Assembly: GCF_000425905.1 (NCBI RefSeq)
Contig: NZ_AUEI01000008.1
Location: forward strand, 1 to 64,000
DNA from: Lactobacillus psittaci DSM 15354
Lineage (GTDB): Bacteria > Bacillota > Bacilli > Lactobacillales > Lactobacillaceae
DNA: 64,000 bases
Direction: 5' to 3'
Shown here: positions 38,033 through 45,639 of the stretch, piece after piece
Layout: each line of letters starts with the position of its first letter
Position numbering within the stretch: position 1 is the stretch's first letter
Program-made: the position numbers and the translations under genes
The notes under the pieces: model-generated
Told to the model about the DNA's origin: nothing
The model's input: the letters and a program-made list of their open reading frames with translations, nothing else
Databases searched by the model: none

Positions 38033-38253
38033 TCTTTATCTCCTCAGTAGTAAAAATTCGACTATTAAGGTAAAATACCTAACTATTTAACTTTACCATC
38101 CCGCTTTTTATTTGTAAACACGAATATTATCAAAAGAAACGGTTTTAATCTAAATTTTTGAATAATCGGTGCTAGCTTTTTAATTGAAAGCGTTTCCTGT
38201 TAAGAATATAATAGAAGTGATAATATATCAGATTAATTAAAGGAGTCAGAAAT
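38033..38253. other. Divergent control region between purine permease and lactate oxidase
   Basis: This 221-base gap contains the lactate oxidase promoter and cre site on the right. On the left are the permease ribosome site (GAGGAG) and an imperfect inverted repeat GTAAAATACC..TTTAC. No gene is seen. Confidence 0.5.
38184..38212 (+). promoter_or_regulatory. Lactate oxidase promoter overlapped by a CcpA cre site
   Basis: -35 TTGAAA (38184-38189), a 17-base spacer and -10 TATAAT (38207-38212) form a strong sigma-A promoter. The cre TGAAAGCGTTTCCT (38185-38198) matches the WTGNAANCGNWNNCW consensus and covers the -35 and spacer, so CcpA binding should repress transcription on rapidly used sugars. 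Confidence 0.8.
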
Positions 38254-39474
38254 ATGACTGTATTTTATAAAGGCTTTCCACAAAGTGACCGTAATCAAGC
38301 CATTAAGATGGTAAATGTAGATGAACTTGAGGAACGTGTAAAAAAGGTAATGCCTGAAGCAGCTTACTACTATATTGCTTCTGGTTCAGAAAATGAATGG
38401 ACCTGGAGAAACAATACTGCAGCTTTCAACCATTTCCAGATTATCCCACGTTCTTTGACTGACATGGACAACCCTTCAACTGATACTAAGTTTATGGGGA
38501 TGGACCTAAAGACTCCAGTTATGATTTGTCCAATTGCTTGTCACGGAATTGCACATAAGGATGCCGAAGTAGCAACCGCAGAAGGTGCTAAGGCTGCAGG
38601 TGCATTATTTAGTTCAAGTACTTATGCTAATAGAAGTGTGGAAGATATCGCAGGTGCAACTGGTGACTCACCTAAGTTCTTCCAATTATACTTAAGTAAG
38701 GATTGGGACTTTAACAAGATGGTACTTGATGCCGTTAAGGCAGCTGGCTACAAGGGCATTATGTTAACAGTTGATGCCCTTGTATCAGGCTATCGTGAAG
38801 CTAACTTGAGAACTAACTTCACTTACCCAGTGCCATTAGACTTCTTCACTCGTTATGGTAAGGGTGAAGGGATGAGTGTAGCTCAAATGTATGCTAACTC
38901 AGCTCAAAAGATTGGTCCTAAAGACGTTGAAAAGATTAAGGAATTGTCTGACTTACCTGTCTTTGTTAAGGGAATTATGAACGCAGAAGATGCTTACTTA
39001 GCAATGGGTGCGGGTGCCGATGGGATTGTTGTCTCTAACCACGGTGGTCGTGAAATTGATACCGCTCCAGCAACAATTGACATGCTTCCAGAAATTGCAG
39101 CTGCAGTTAACGGCAGAGTTCCAATCATCCTTGATTCTGGTGTTCGTCGTGGTTCTCACGTCTTTAAAGCTTTAGCTTTAGGTGCTGACTTAGTTGGAAT
39201 TGGTCGTCCATTCTTATACGGCTTAGCACTTGGCGGTGCGAAGGGCGTTGAAAGTGTAATTAACCAAATCAATAACGAATTTAAGATTTTGATGCAATTA
39301 ACTGGTTGCAAGACTGTTGAAGATGTTAAGCATGCAGATATTCGACAAATTAATTATACTGCTGACAACTTACCTTCAAACACTGATCCAGCTGTCAGAA
39401 AACCATATCCTGTAACTAAGGATAACCAATTAGAAGGTACACAAGACGCTGTTAGTGGCGCTTCAAAACACTAA
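38254..39474 (+). CDS. lox: L-lactate oxidase (FMN-dependent) with flavinylation-like C-terminal tail
   Basis: This 406-residue alpha-hydroxy-acid oxidase should turn L-lactate and O2 into pyruvate and H2O2. TIM-barrel motifs are present: PIACHGIAHKDAEVATAEGAK, the substrate loop with YLSKDWDFN, LTVDALVSGYREANLRT, VSNHGGREIDTAPATIDMLPEI (catalytic His/Arg) and DSGVRRGSHVFKALALGAD. After the barrel a ~40-residue extension ends DAVSGASKH (Asp at 398, candidate FMN-acceptor Ser at 404). It is nearly the same motif as on pyruvate oxidase. The products feed each other: lactate to pyruvate here, pyruvate to acetyl phosphate there. AAAGGAG precedes the ATG. Lactate monooxygenase is the main alternative function. 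Confidence 0.88.
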   Translation: MTVFYKGFPQSDRNQAIKMVNVDELEERVKKVMPEAAYYYIASGSENEWTWRNNTAAFNHFQIIPRSLTDMDNPSTDTKFMGMDLKTPVMICPIACHGIAHKDAEVATAEGAKAAGALFSSSTYANRSVEDIAGATGDSPKFFQLYLSKDWDFNKMVLDAVKAAGYKGIMLTVDALVSGYREANLRTNFTYPVPLDFFTRYGKGEGMSVAQMYANSAQKIGPKDVEKIKELSDLPVFVKGIMNAEDAYLAMGAGADGIVVSNHGGREIDTAPATIDMLPEIAAAVNGRVPIILDSGVRRGSHVFKALALGADLVGIGRPFLYGLALGGAKGVESVINQINNEFKILMQLTGCKTVEDVKHADIRQINYTADNLPSNTDPAVRKPYPVTKDNQLEGTQDAVSGASKH

Positions 39475-39521
39475 TAAAAACTAAAATTTAAGCAATAAAC
39501 AACTCAAACAAACTATCTACT

Positions 39522-39557
39522 TAAAGAGCTTTACATGTTATGTGTAAGGCTCTTTTT
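39522..39557 (+). terminator. Terminator of lactate oxidase
   Basis: AAAGAGCTTTACA and TGTGTAAGGCTCTTT pair (with a small bulge) and are followed by T5. Confidence 0.75.
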
Positions 39558-39786
39558 GTTTACTTAAATTTTATTGTTGTTTTTATTAGTGTAATTGTTT
39601 TTTTGAATCAGCGATAAAAGGTATTTAACTAGACAATCAGACTTAATTTTTTTAGCTTGGTGTCAAATGTTCACATTCTTCGAGATAGCTACAAATTGAA
39701 AGATAAAACTACCTTTTTTATACGAATTCCTGCATTTGAATACTATACGGTATAGTATCTTATCTCTGTTTAAAAGTTTACGAAAA
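39558..39786. other. Gene-free stretch with a 19-base perfect palindrome
   Basis: There is no credible ORF with a ribosome site in this AT-rich stretch. At 39740-39758 ATACTATACGGTATAGTAT is a perfect palindrome around one central base, operator-like (TetR/GntR style), with no gene directly attached. Confidence 0.5.
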
Positions 39787-39830
39787 AAATAGTGAATTAA
39801 TTATCTTGTTAGATAATTAATTCACTATTT
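39787..39830 (-). terminator. Strong terminator of the lanthipeptide precursor transcript
   Basis: Two perfect 20-base arms (39787-39806 and 39811-39830) surround a 4-base loop. On the minus strand seven T residues follow. The only minus-strand gene upstream is the peptide ORF at 39916-40023, giving a transcript of about 260 bases. Confidence 0.8.
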
Positions 39831-39915
39831 GGTCTAGAGGGTAAAAAAGCAATGCTATTAAATTTACCTAAGCTAGCTTAACTTAAATATACAAATGATA
39901 TTTACTAAAAATAAA

Positions 39916-40023
39916 CTAATCCTTCATTTTGCACTTCCATGTAAAATTGGTAAAGTCCACTTTTGTGTCTTTGTCCTTTTCGGTTTGGGCACAAAGCTTT
40001 TGCAATTTGAGCATTTCTTCCAT
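39916..40023 (-). CDS. lanA: Putative class III lanthipeptide precursor (LanA), 35 residues
   Basis: This small ORF was found by reading the minus strand. The product starts MEEMLKLQKL, matching the conserved class III leader motif (I/L-x-x-LQ-x-L, as in labyrinthopeptin and SapB leaders). A charged linker EKDKDTK follows, then the candidate core FTNFTWKCKMKD. T25-x2-T28-x2-C31 fits the S/T-x2-S/T-x(2-5)-C pattern that LanKC enzymes turn into labionin or lanthionine. AAAAAAGGAG lies 9 bases before the ATG, with a strong promoter and a terminator around it. It is divergent from the LanKC-like gene. An overlapping 40-codon frame starts at 40027 with the same ribosome site but lacks these features. 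There is no direct proof of modification. Confidence 0.75.
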   Translation of the reverse strand: MEEMLKLQKLCAQTEKDKDTKVDFTNFTWKCKMKD

Positions 40024-40054
40024 ACATATCATCTCCTTTTTTGGATTTAGCTTA

Positions 40055-40083
40055 ACTATAAATGATTTTATTATTAACGTCAA
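40055..40083 (-). promoter_or_regulatory. Promoter of the precursor peptide gene
   Basis: Read on the minus strand: -35 TTGACG (40078-40083), a 17-base spacer, and -10 TATAGT (40055-40060). The expected start is near 40048, about 25 bases before the peptide ATG. Confidence 0.75.
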
Positions 40084-40167
40084 CATATTTTTTAAATAAT
40101 TCCCAACAAAATAAAAAAGTGTGATAAAATAATTAGCAAATAAAAAATGCTTAAAGAAGGTGTAAAA

Positions 40168-42390
40168 ATGAGGGGACCTTGTGATATTTTACCTAAAAGT
40201 TTTGATGATGAAGATAAAAAATATTTTGGTCTATCTTCAGACAATTATTACGCGCAATTTAATTTTGAAGACAAAGAAGAAATACCTTTGCAAGGATTTA
40301 AAATCCATATTTCTGCAACAATTCATAATTATGAAGAGGTGATTAATCATTGTTTTGAATTCTGCAAGAATCAGAAAATTAATTTTAAATATATTGCAAA
40401 GAGAAAAGAAATTGAAAAGAATTTAAACGGTTTTGTTTGTTCATGGGCAATTGGAAAGGTAATTACTATTTATCCTACTACTCATAGGTTTAAAAATATT
40501 CTGCTAAGTTTACATAATAATGATTTTTTCAAAAGACAACAGGGCGTTACAATTTTTTCTGATAGAAGATATAAGGACTCAGAATTAATTTTTTACAGAT
40601 TTGGTAGACTGATTGGACCAGGAAAAGAAATCGTTAATCCTGTTACAAAGAAAATTGAATATTATGATTATGATAGCCCTACTTATAAAATACCTAGTTG
40701 GATAGAAGAACCATTTCCTAATAATATTGATGATTTACGGCAAGCTACTAAATTTTACAAAGAATATATTCCAATTGCTGCAGTTAATCACAAAGGATCA
40801 GGGGCTACATTTATAGCTAAACAAGCAAAAGAGGAAAGAGAAATTATATTAAAAAATGCTCACCCAAATTTCTTTTGTGAGAATATATCTATAATTAACC
40901 TTTTGAAACGTGAAAAGGAAAACTTAATAAGTCTTTCGGACTTAGATTTTATCCCTAAATATGTTGATGATTTTTTTGAAAATAAAGATTACTTCTTGTG
41001 TGAAGAAAAAATGGAAGGGATAGTTGCTAGTGAATTAAGATCGCTAGAAAGATTTGATTTCTTAAATTCTAAAAAAAGACAGGATACTTTAAGATTTTAT
41101 CGCTTGTTAATTCTCGATTTGCTTAGAAAGGTTGATTTACTTCATAAAAGGAAATTTTTTATTGGAGATATTTCAGATAATAATTTAATAATTAATCTTA
41201 AGTCTGGAAGGGTTTCATTTATAGATCTTGCGCAAAGTAAATATATAAATAAAAGGGAACCAGATGATAAAGTGTTCTTTAGAACTATGGGTTATTATGA
41301 TAAAAGAATTGATGATTTATCATTATTGGATCAAGATAAAGCACAATTAGTCTATCTATTAATATCTTTATTTTCGAGAGCAAACATGTTTTTAAAGCTT
41401 GACAATAGTGGAAAAACCACAATTAAATTCTTTAAAAAATACAGTAATTTTTATAAAATTCCGCAAGCATTTGTTACTTTGATTTTTAAGCTGTATCGTA
41501 ATCCAACTCAAAGCTTAAAACCATTGATAAATGAGCTAGAAAATGCTGATTTAAGTATTGAATATCATTTTGAGGAAAAATATGATATTCAAAAAATAGA
41601 AAGAAACTTAAAGCAGACAATTTTTATTAATCAATTGAAATTAAAAAGGGCAAAAGAATCTTATAGTAAGAAAGGAAACGATAGCAAAGATTTATTTATT
41701 AGTACTTTAGAATATGGAAGCTATGAAATAACTGAGAAATTAAAGAAGAAGATTTACGATGAATGGAGGATTAACAAAATAAAGATGGAGGGGGCTGTAA
41801 AGCAATATTCTGACTTGAAATCCGACGATGTAATCGCTACGTTATTTTGCATGATTGTTTATATTAAACCTGAGTTAGTTGATATACAAGAGTACTTGAA
41901 GAGTGTGTTTAATAAGTTTCTAGTTGTTTCTGGTAAAGGATATTATTTAAAGCTAACGGAAGGTAGTTCACAAGTTTCACCATATTTATCTAATGGATCT
42001 GCTGGATTGCTATTATGTCTGTTAGAAATAAGGCAAGGGTATAATACAGAATTATATGATAATTTAATTTTGAAGCTTGTAAAAACTTTGAAAAGTAGTG
42101 AGATACCTCAAAGAGGCTCAGTTGTCAATGGATTGGCAGGTATTGTTATAGCAATCTCTAAATATAAAATGATTTTTAGAGATACAGCTGTAGATAGTCG
42201 TATACGGGAACTAGTCGATATAATTCCATATTATTTATATAAAAAGGATAAATTACTTTACTTGATTGATGATACGTTTGGAGATGTTTCTGTAAAATTT
42301 AAAGATGGAAATAAAGGGATTGTAAAAATAATAAGTGATTTGAAGAAAAATAATTTTTTTAATCAGGAGGAGAATCAATGTCGTTTTTAA
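40168..42390 (+). CDS. lanKC: Class III lanthionine synthetase (LanKC-like), short cyclase domain
   Basis: This protein is about 740 residues. The N-terminal lyase-like part (~30-200) has GFKIHISATIHNYEEVINH, KVITIYPTTHRFKNIL and TIFSDRRYKDSELIFYRFGR, the RamC/LanKC signature. The kinase part (~200-465) has a candidate ATP-binding Lys in FIAKQAKEER, the catalytic-loop HKRKFFIGDISDNN and IDLAQ in the DFG position. The LanC-like C-terminus shows SNGSAGLLLCLLEIRQGYN and RGSVVNGLAGIVIAISK but ends early; family members are usually ~850-900 residues. ATG at 40168 follows AGAAGGTG. The last 13 bases overlap the ABC exporter gene. It is very AT-rich with many AAA/ATA codons, unlike neighbouring genes, suggesting acquisition. 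It likely dehydrates and cyclises the 39916-40023 peptide. Confidence 0.82.
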   Translation: MRGPCDILPKSFDDEDKKYFGLSSDNYYAQFNFEDKEEIPLQGFKIHISATIHNYEEVINHCFEFCKNQKINFKYIAKRKEIEKNLNGFVCSWAIGKVITIYPTTHRFKNILLSLHNNDFFKRQQGVTIFSDRRYKDSELIFYRFGRLIGPGKEIVNPVTKKIEYYDYDSPTYKIPSWIEEPFPNNIDDLRQATKFYKEYIPIAAVNHKGSGATFIAKQAKEEREIILKNAHPNFFCENISIINLLKREKENLISLSDLDFIPKYVDDFFENKDYFLCEEKMEGIVASELRSLERFDFLNSKKRQDTLRFYRLLILDLLRKVDLLHKRKFFIGDISDNNLIINLKSGRVSFIDLAQSKYINKREPDDKVFFRTMGYYDKRIDDLSLLDQDKAQLVYLLISLFSRANMFLKLDNSGKTTIKFFKKYSNFYKIPQAFVTLIFKLYRNPTQSLKPLINELENADLSIEYHFEEKYDIQKIERNLKQTIFINQLKLKRAKESYSKKGNDSKDLFISTLEYGSYEITEKLKKKIYDEWRINKIKMEGAVKQYSDLKSDDVIATLFCMIVYIKPELVDIQEYLKSVFNKFLVVSGKGYYLKLTEGSSQVSPYLSNGSAGLLLCLLEIRQGYNTELYDNLILKLVKTLKSSEIPQRGSVVNGLAGIVIAISKYKMIFRDTAVDSRIRELVDIIPYYLYKKDKLLYLIDDTFGDVSVKFKDGNKGIVKIISDLKKNNFFNQEENQCRF

Positions 42391-43964
42391 AGCTGCTCAA
42401 AACCAACTGGCTAAGAGCAATTAGTTTTATTGTCTTGGCAATTGCATCAGCGAGTCTAGTTGCTCTGGGAAATTCATATTTAACTAGTCTGGGTAACTCG
42501 TTATTAAAGTATAATGTTAACATTTTTATAACTTATATTTTAATTTTCTTCCTTGTAGGAACTTTGGGAGAAATATTGGGTTTTATCGCAACATATTTGT
42601 TCAATAAGCAAGTTCAAGCCTATCTCCATCAGATTAGGGCTAAAATAGTTAATAAGTTGTTTGGGCAAAAAGAAATTACCAAACCAACAGATGTTCAAAA
42701 CTCACTAACTAATGATTTGAATATGATGAACGATAACTTTTTAACGCCGATTTATCAAATTATCAGTTCAATTTTTAATATTGTATTTTCAATTGCCATT
42801 GTCTTTACTTATAGCTGGATTTTAGTGGTTTTAATTTTAATCTTGGCAGTAGCAATGTTTGTCTTGCCACAACTTATCTCAAAGCCGCTTGAAAAAGCGA
42901 CAGTTGCTGTTTCTGAAAATAATAAAGAATATCTTGATACAATCGAAAAGTGGTTTAAAGGTATTGCAATTTTGAAGCGTTATAACGTTAAAGCAAAATT
43001 ATTTCAGGTCTTAGCTAAGAGTTCTGATAAGTTGGAAAAAGCAAACGTTAATCGCTCAAAAAAGGTTAGTCAAACCTCAATCTTTAATGACTTAGTTAAT
43101 GGTTCAGCCCAAGTATTAATTATCTTTACAGCTGGATTATTGGTAGTAACTAAGAATATGCCATTTGGTGCCTTTTTTAGTATCGGTAACTTTTCTGGAG
43201 TAATTTTTACGGGGTTGTTTACTATTGTTAGTCAGATTACTTTGATTCAATCTAGTAAGCAATTGAACCAAAAAATTACTGCTAATATGACAGTAGAAGA
43301 TACTGAACTTGCTAGTGATAGTTTGGATAATTTTGCGACTGTTTCTGGCCAAGATTTAACCCTTAACTTCCCTAATGGTGAGCAGTTACGTTTCCCAGAT
43401 TTTGAAGTTAAACAAGGTGAAAAGGTTCTTTTAACGGGTGAAAGTGGAGCCGGGAAGTCAACACTGTTTAAGTTAATTTTAGATGAACTAACGCCAAGTA
43501 GCGGAAAAATTATCTTCAAAGACAAAAATGGTAAGCTTCTCAAGCCTAACTTGAATCAAATTGGTTATATTCCGCAAGATCCAGTCTTATTCCCTGGAAC
43601 AATTCAAGAAAATATCACACTCTTTAATGATTCTTTGAATGAAAAAGCAAAAGCTTGGGCTGACAAGGTTCAATTAGGAACTGATTTAACCAAGTTCCCT
43701 CAAGGGATTAAGACTATGGCTGATTTAGATAAAGATAATTTATCAGGTGGGCAAAGACAGAAGGTAGTCTTGGCCCGGACCCAAGTTTATGAAAGTAAGT
43801 TAGTCTTAATTGATGAAGGGACTAGTGCAATTGATTCTAAGAATACGCAAATTATTTTGCAGAATTTATTGCAAAGTCCCGCTACTGTCATCTTTATTGC
43901 CCATAATTTAACTCCTGAAATGCATAAGTTATTCGACCGAGAATTGAAGTTGACTAAGGCATAA
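42378..43964 (+). CDS. lanT: ABC transporter, fused membrane and ATPase domains (lanthipeptide exporter candidate)
   Basis: This 528-residue half-transporter has six membrane helices in residues ~15-300 (type IV exporter fold). The ATPase has Walker A LTGESGAGKSTLFKL, Q-loop GYIPQDPVLF, signature NLSGGQRQKVVLAR and Walker B LVLIDEGTSAIDS. There is no N-terminal C39 peptidase domain, so leader removal must be done elsewhere. GGAGGAG precedes the ATG inside the end of the LanKC gene; the overlap implies coupled translation. It probably works as a homodimer exporting the modified peptide. A composition closer to the host than the LanKC gene is noticeable in its second half. Confidence 0.82.
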   Translation: MSFLKLLKTNWLRAISFIVLAIASASLVALGNSYLTSLGNSLLKYNVNIFITYILIFFLVGTLGEILGFIATYLFNKQVQAYLHQIRAKIVNKLFGQKEITKPTDVQNSLTNDLNMMNDNFLTPIYQIISSIFNIVFSIAIVFTYSWILVVLILILAVAMFVLPQLISKPLEKATVAVSENNKEYLDTIEKWFKGIAILKRYNVKAKLFQVLAKSSDKLEKANVNRSKKVSQTSIFNDLVNGSAQVLIIFTAGLLVVTKNMPFGAFFSIGNFSGVIFTGLFTIVSQITLIQSSKQLNQKITANMTVEDTELASDSLDNFATVSGQDLTLNFPNGEQLRFPDFEVKQGEKVLLTGESGAGKSTLFKLILDELTPSSGKIIFKDKNGKLLKPNLNQIGYIPQDPVLFPGTIQENITLFNDSLNEKAKAWADKVQLGTDLTKFPQGIKTMADLDKDNLSGGQRQKVVLARTQVYESKLVLIDEGTSAIDSKNTQIILQNLLQSPATVIFIAHNLTPEMHKLFDRELKLTKA

Positions 43965-43996
43965 AAAATAGCATCCATGTGGATGCTATTTTTGTT
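43965..43996. terminator. Bidirectional terminator between ABC exporter and ABC-F genes
   Basis: AAAATAGCATCCA and TGGATGCTATTTT pair around two bases with A- and T-flanks between convergent stops. Confidence 0.8.
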
Positions 43997-44003
43997 TGGC
44001 AAA

Positions 44004-45500
44004 CTAACTAGTTAACTCTATCTTTCTCTCAGCTACTTGCTCAATGAAATATTTATCATGCTCAACTAGAATCATAGCAGGTTTAGTTTGCTTTAGCAGC
44101 TTAATTAATTGATCCTGATTAAAAACATCTAGATAATTTGCGGGTTCATCCCATAAGTAAAAGTCAGCGTCTTCAACTAATGATTTTGCCAACGCGACTC
44201 TTTTTTGCTGGCCCATGCTCATATCTTCAATTTTTAAGGTAAAGTCAGCTCGCGGAAAGCCCATTTTTTTCAAATTATTCAGCAAATCAGAATATGTAAT
44301 GTGTTCTTTTTCAGAAAACTCCTTTAAGGTGCCAGTATATGTTGAAAAAGTCTGTGGCAAGTAGGAAATTTTTAACCCATTTGCTAGTATCATTTTGCCA
44401 CTAGCTTCAGCCTTAGACTTATTCAGAATAAATTTTAGTAGGGTAGATTTACCAGAACCATTTTTCCCTTCTAGGGCAACAATACCATGATTTTTAATGA
44501 TTAAGTTTAAGTCTTGAAATAAAGGTTTATTATCAATTCTTAAACTTAAGTGTTGCAGTTCTAGGAGAGTTTGATGGTAATTAGGGCTAAAGTTCATTAA
44601 TAATTCTGGTGCCTTTTCAATATTAGTTAAAAGGCCTTCTTTTTCAGTTATCTTTTTATTTACTCGTTGCTGCATAGTGATTGAGCGTTTCATTATTTTG
44701 GCAGCTTTATGACCATAAAAGCCCTTATTGATATCAGCGTGAATTTCATTTTTATGGGCAGCAGCAGTTTTGTTTTTCTCCGATTTTTCAGAAAAATTCT
44801 TAATTTGTCTAGCGCTCTTTTTGAGTGAAGCAATCTCGCTTTTTAGCTTAAGATTTTTTTCTTGATTATATTTGTCTCGCTTATCTTTAGTTGCTTCATA
44901 ACTAGCATAATTACCTTGATATAAGTGAATTTCATTATTCTCAATTGCCAGCACGTGATTGCTGACTTCATTTAAGAAGTCACGATCGTGACTGACAATA
45001 ATATACCCTTCTTTGTGCTTTTTCAGGTAGTTGGCAACTTGCCTTCTGTTAGCTACATCTAGGTGGTTAGTTGGTTCATCAATTAAGGCAAAAGAATTCT
45101 GGCTAACAAACGATAAAGCTAACAAAACCATCGTCTGCTCGCCACCACTTAAAGTATTAAATGGCTGCCAAAGTAAATCGGGATTAAGCTGCATTAAGTT
45201 TAGTTCGCGCTCTAATTGCCAAACTTCGAAGTTAACTTGATTCTGCAGTTCATATAAAACTAGATTGTCTGGATTAGCAATTTTGATAGGGAAGTAGGAA
45301 AAAGTTAGATTAGTTGAAATCTCGCCACTTCCTTTGAGTTTGCCTCGCAGTAGGTTCAGGAATGTTGTTTTTCCACGACCATTTCTACCAACTAAGCCTA
45401 GTTTCCAAGAACTATCTAAATTAAGATTTAAATTAGAAAAAATAACTTTATCGCTATTGTCATAGCTGAATGATAGATTGCTTATTTTAATAATACTCAT
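44004..45500 (-). CDS. ABC-F protein, Lsa-type ribosome protection candidate
   Basis: This 498-residue cytosolic protein has two ATPase domains and no membrane segment. Domain 1: GLVGRNGRGKTTFLNLL, LSGGEQTMVLLAL, FALIDEPTNHLDVANRR. Domain 2: ALEGKNGSGKSTLLKF, MSMGQQKRVALAKSL, FYLWDEPANYLDVFNQ. A Lys-rich linker (~190-290) includes AAKIMKRSITMQQRV. Order and wording resemble Enterococcus LsaA, which protects ribosomes from lincosamides, streptogramin A and pleuromutilins. Resistance here is inferred, not shown; some homologues are housekeeping. GGAGGTG lies before the ATG. It sits between the peptide exporter and an MFS gene. Confidence 0.8.
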   Translation of the reverse strand: MSIIKISNLSFSYDNSDKVIFSNLNLNLDSSWKLGLVGRNGRGKTTFLNLLRGKLKGSGEISTNLTFSYFPIKIANPDNLVLYELQNQVNFEVWQLERELNLMQLNPDLLWQPFNTLSGGEQTMVLLALSFVSQNSFALIDEPTNHLDVANRRQVANYLKKHKEGYIIVSHDRDFLNEVSNHVLAIENNEIHLYQGNYASYEATKDKRDKYNQEKNLKLKSEIASLKKSARQIKNFSEKSEKNKTAAAHKNEIHADINKGFYGHKAAKIMKRSITMQQRVNKKITEKEGLLTNIEKAPELLMNFSPNYHQTLLELQHLSLRIDNKPLFQDLNLIIKNHGIVALEGKNGSGKSTLLKFILNKSKAEASGKMILANGLKISYLPQTFSTYTGTLKEFSEKEHITYSDLLNNLKKMGFPRADFTLKIEDMSMGQQKRVALAKSLVEDADFYLWDEPANYLDVFNQDQLIKLLKQTKPAMILVEHDKYFIEQVAERKIELTS

Positions 45501-45639
45501 TAAAACACCTCCAATAAAAGGCCGGCTAATGGGAATAAGTTATAAATATCTTAACATAATAAAAAAACTTGTAAAAGCTTAAATTAGGTATTAAAATCAC
45601 ATTTAAATATTATTTTTATTGAGTGGGAGGGCCATTTAT

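Noticed and set aside
38033-38170. Purine riboswitch or PurR box upstream of the second purine permease
   Set aside because: No purine aptamer core was seen, and ACGAATATT matches the PurBox too poorly to report.
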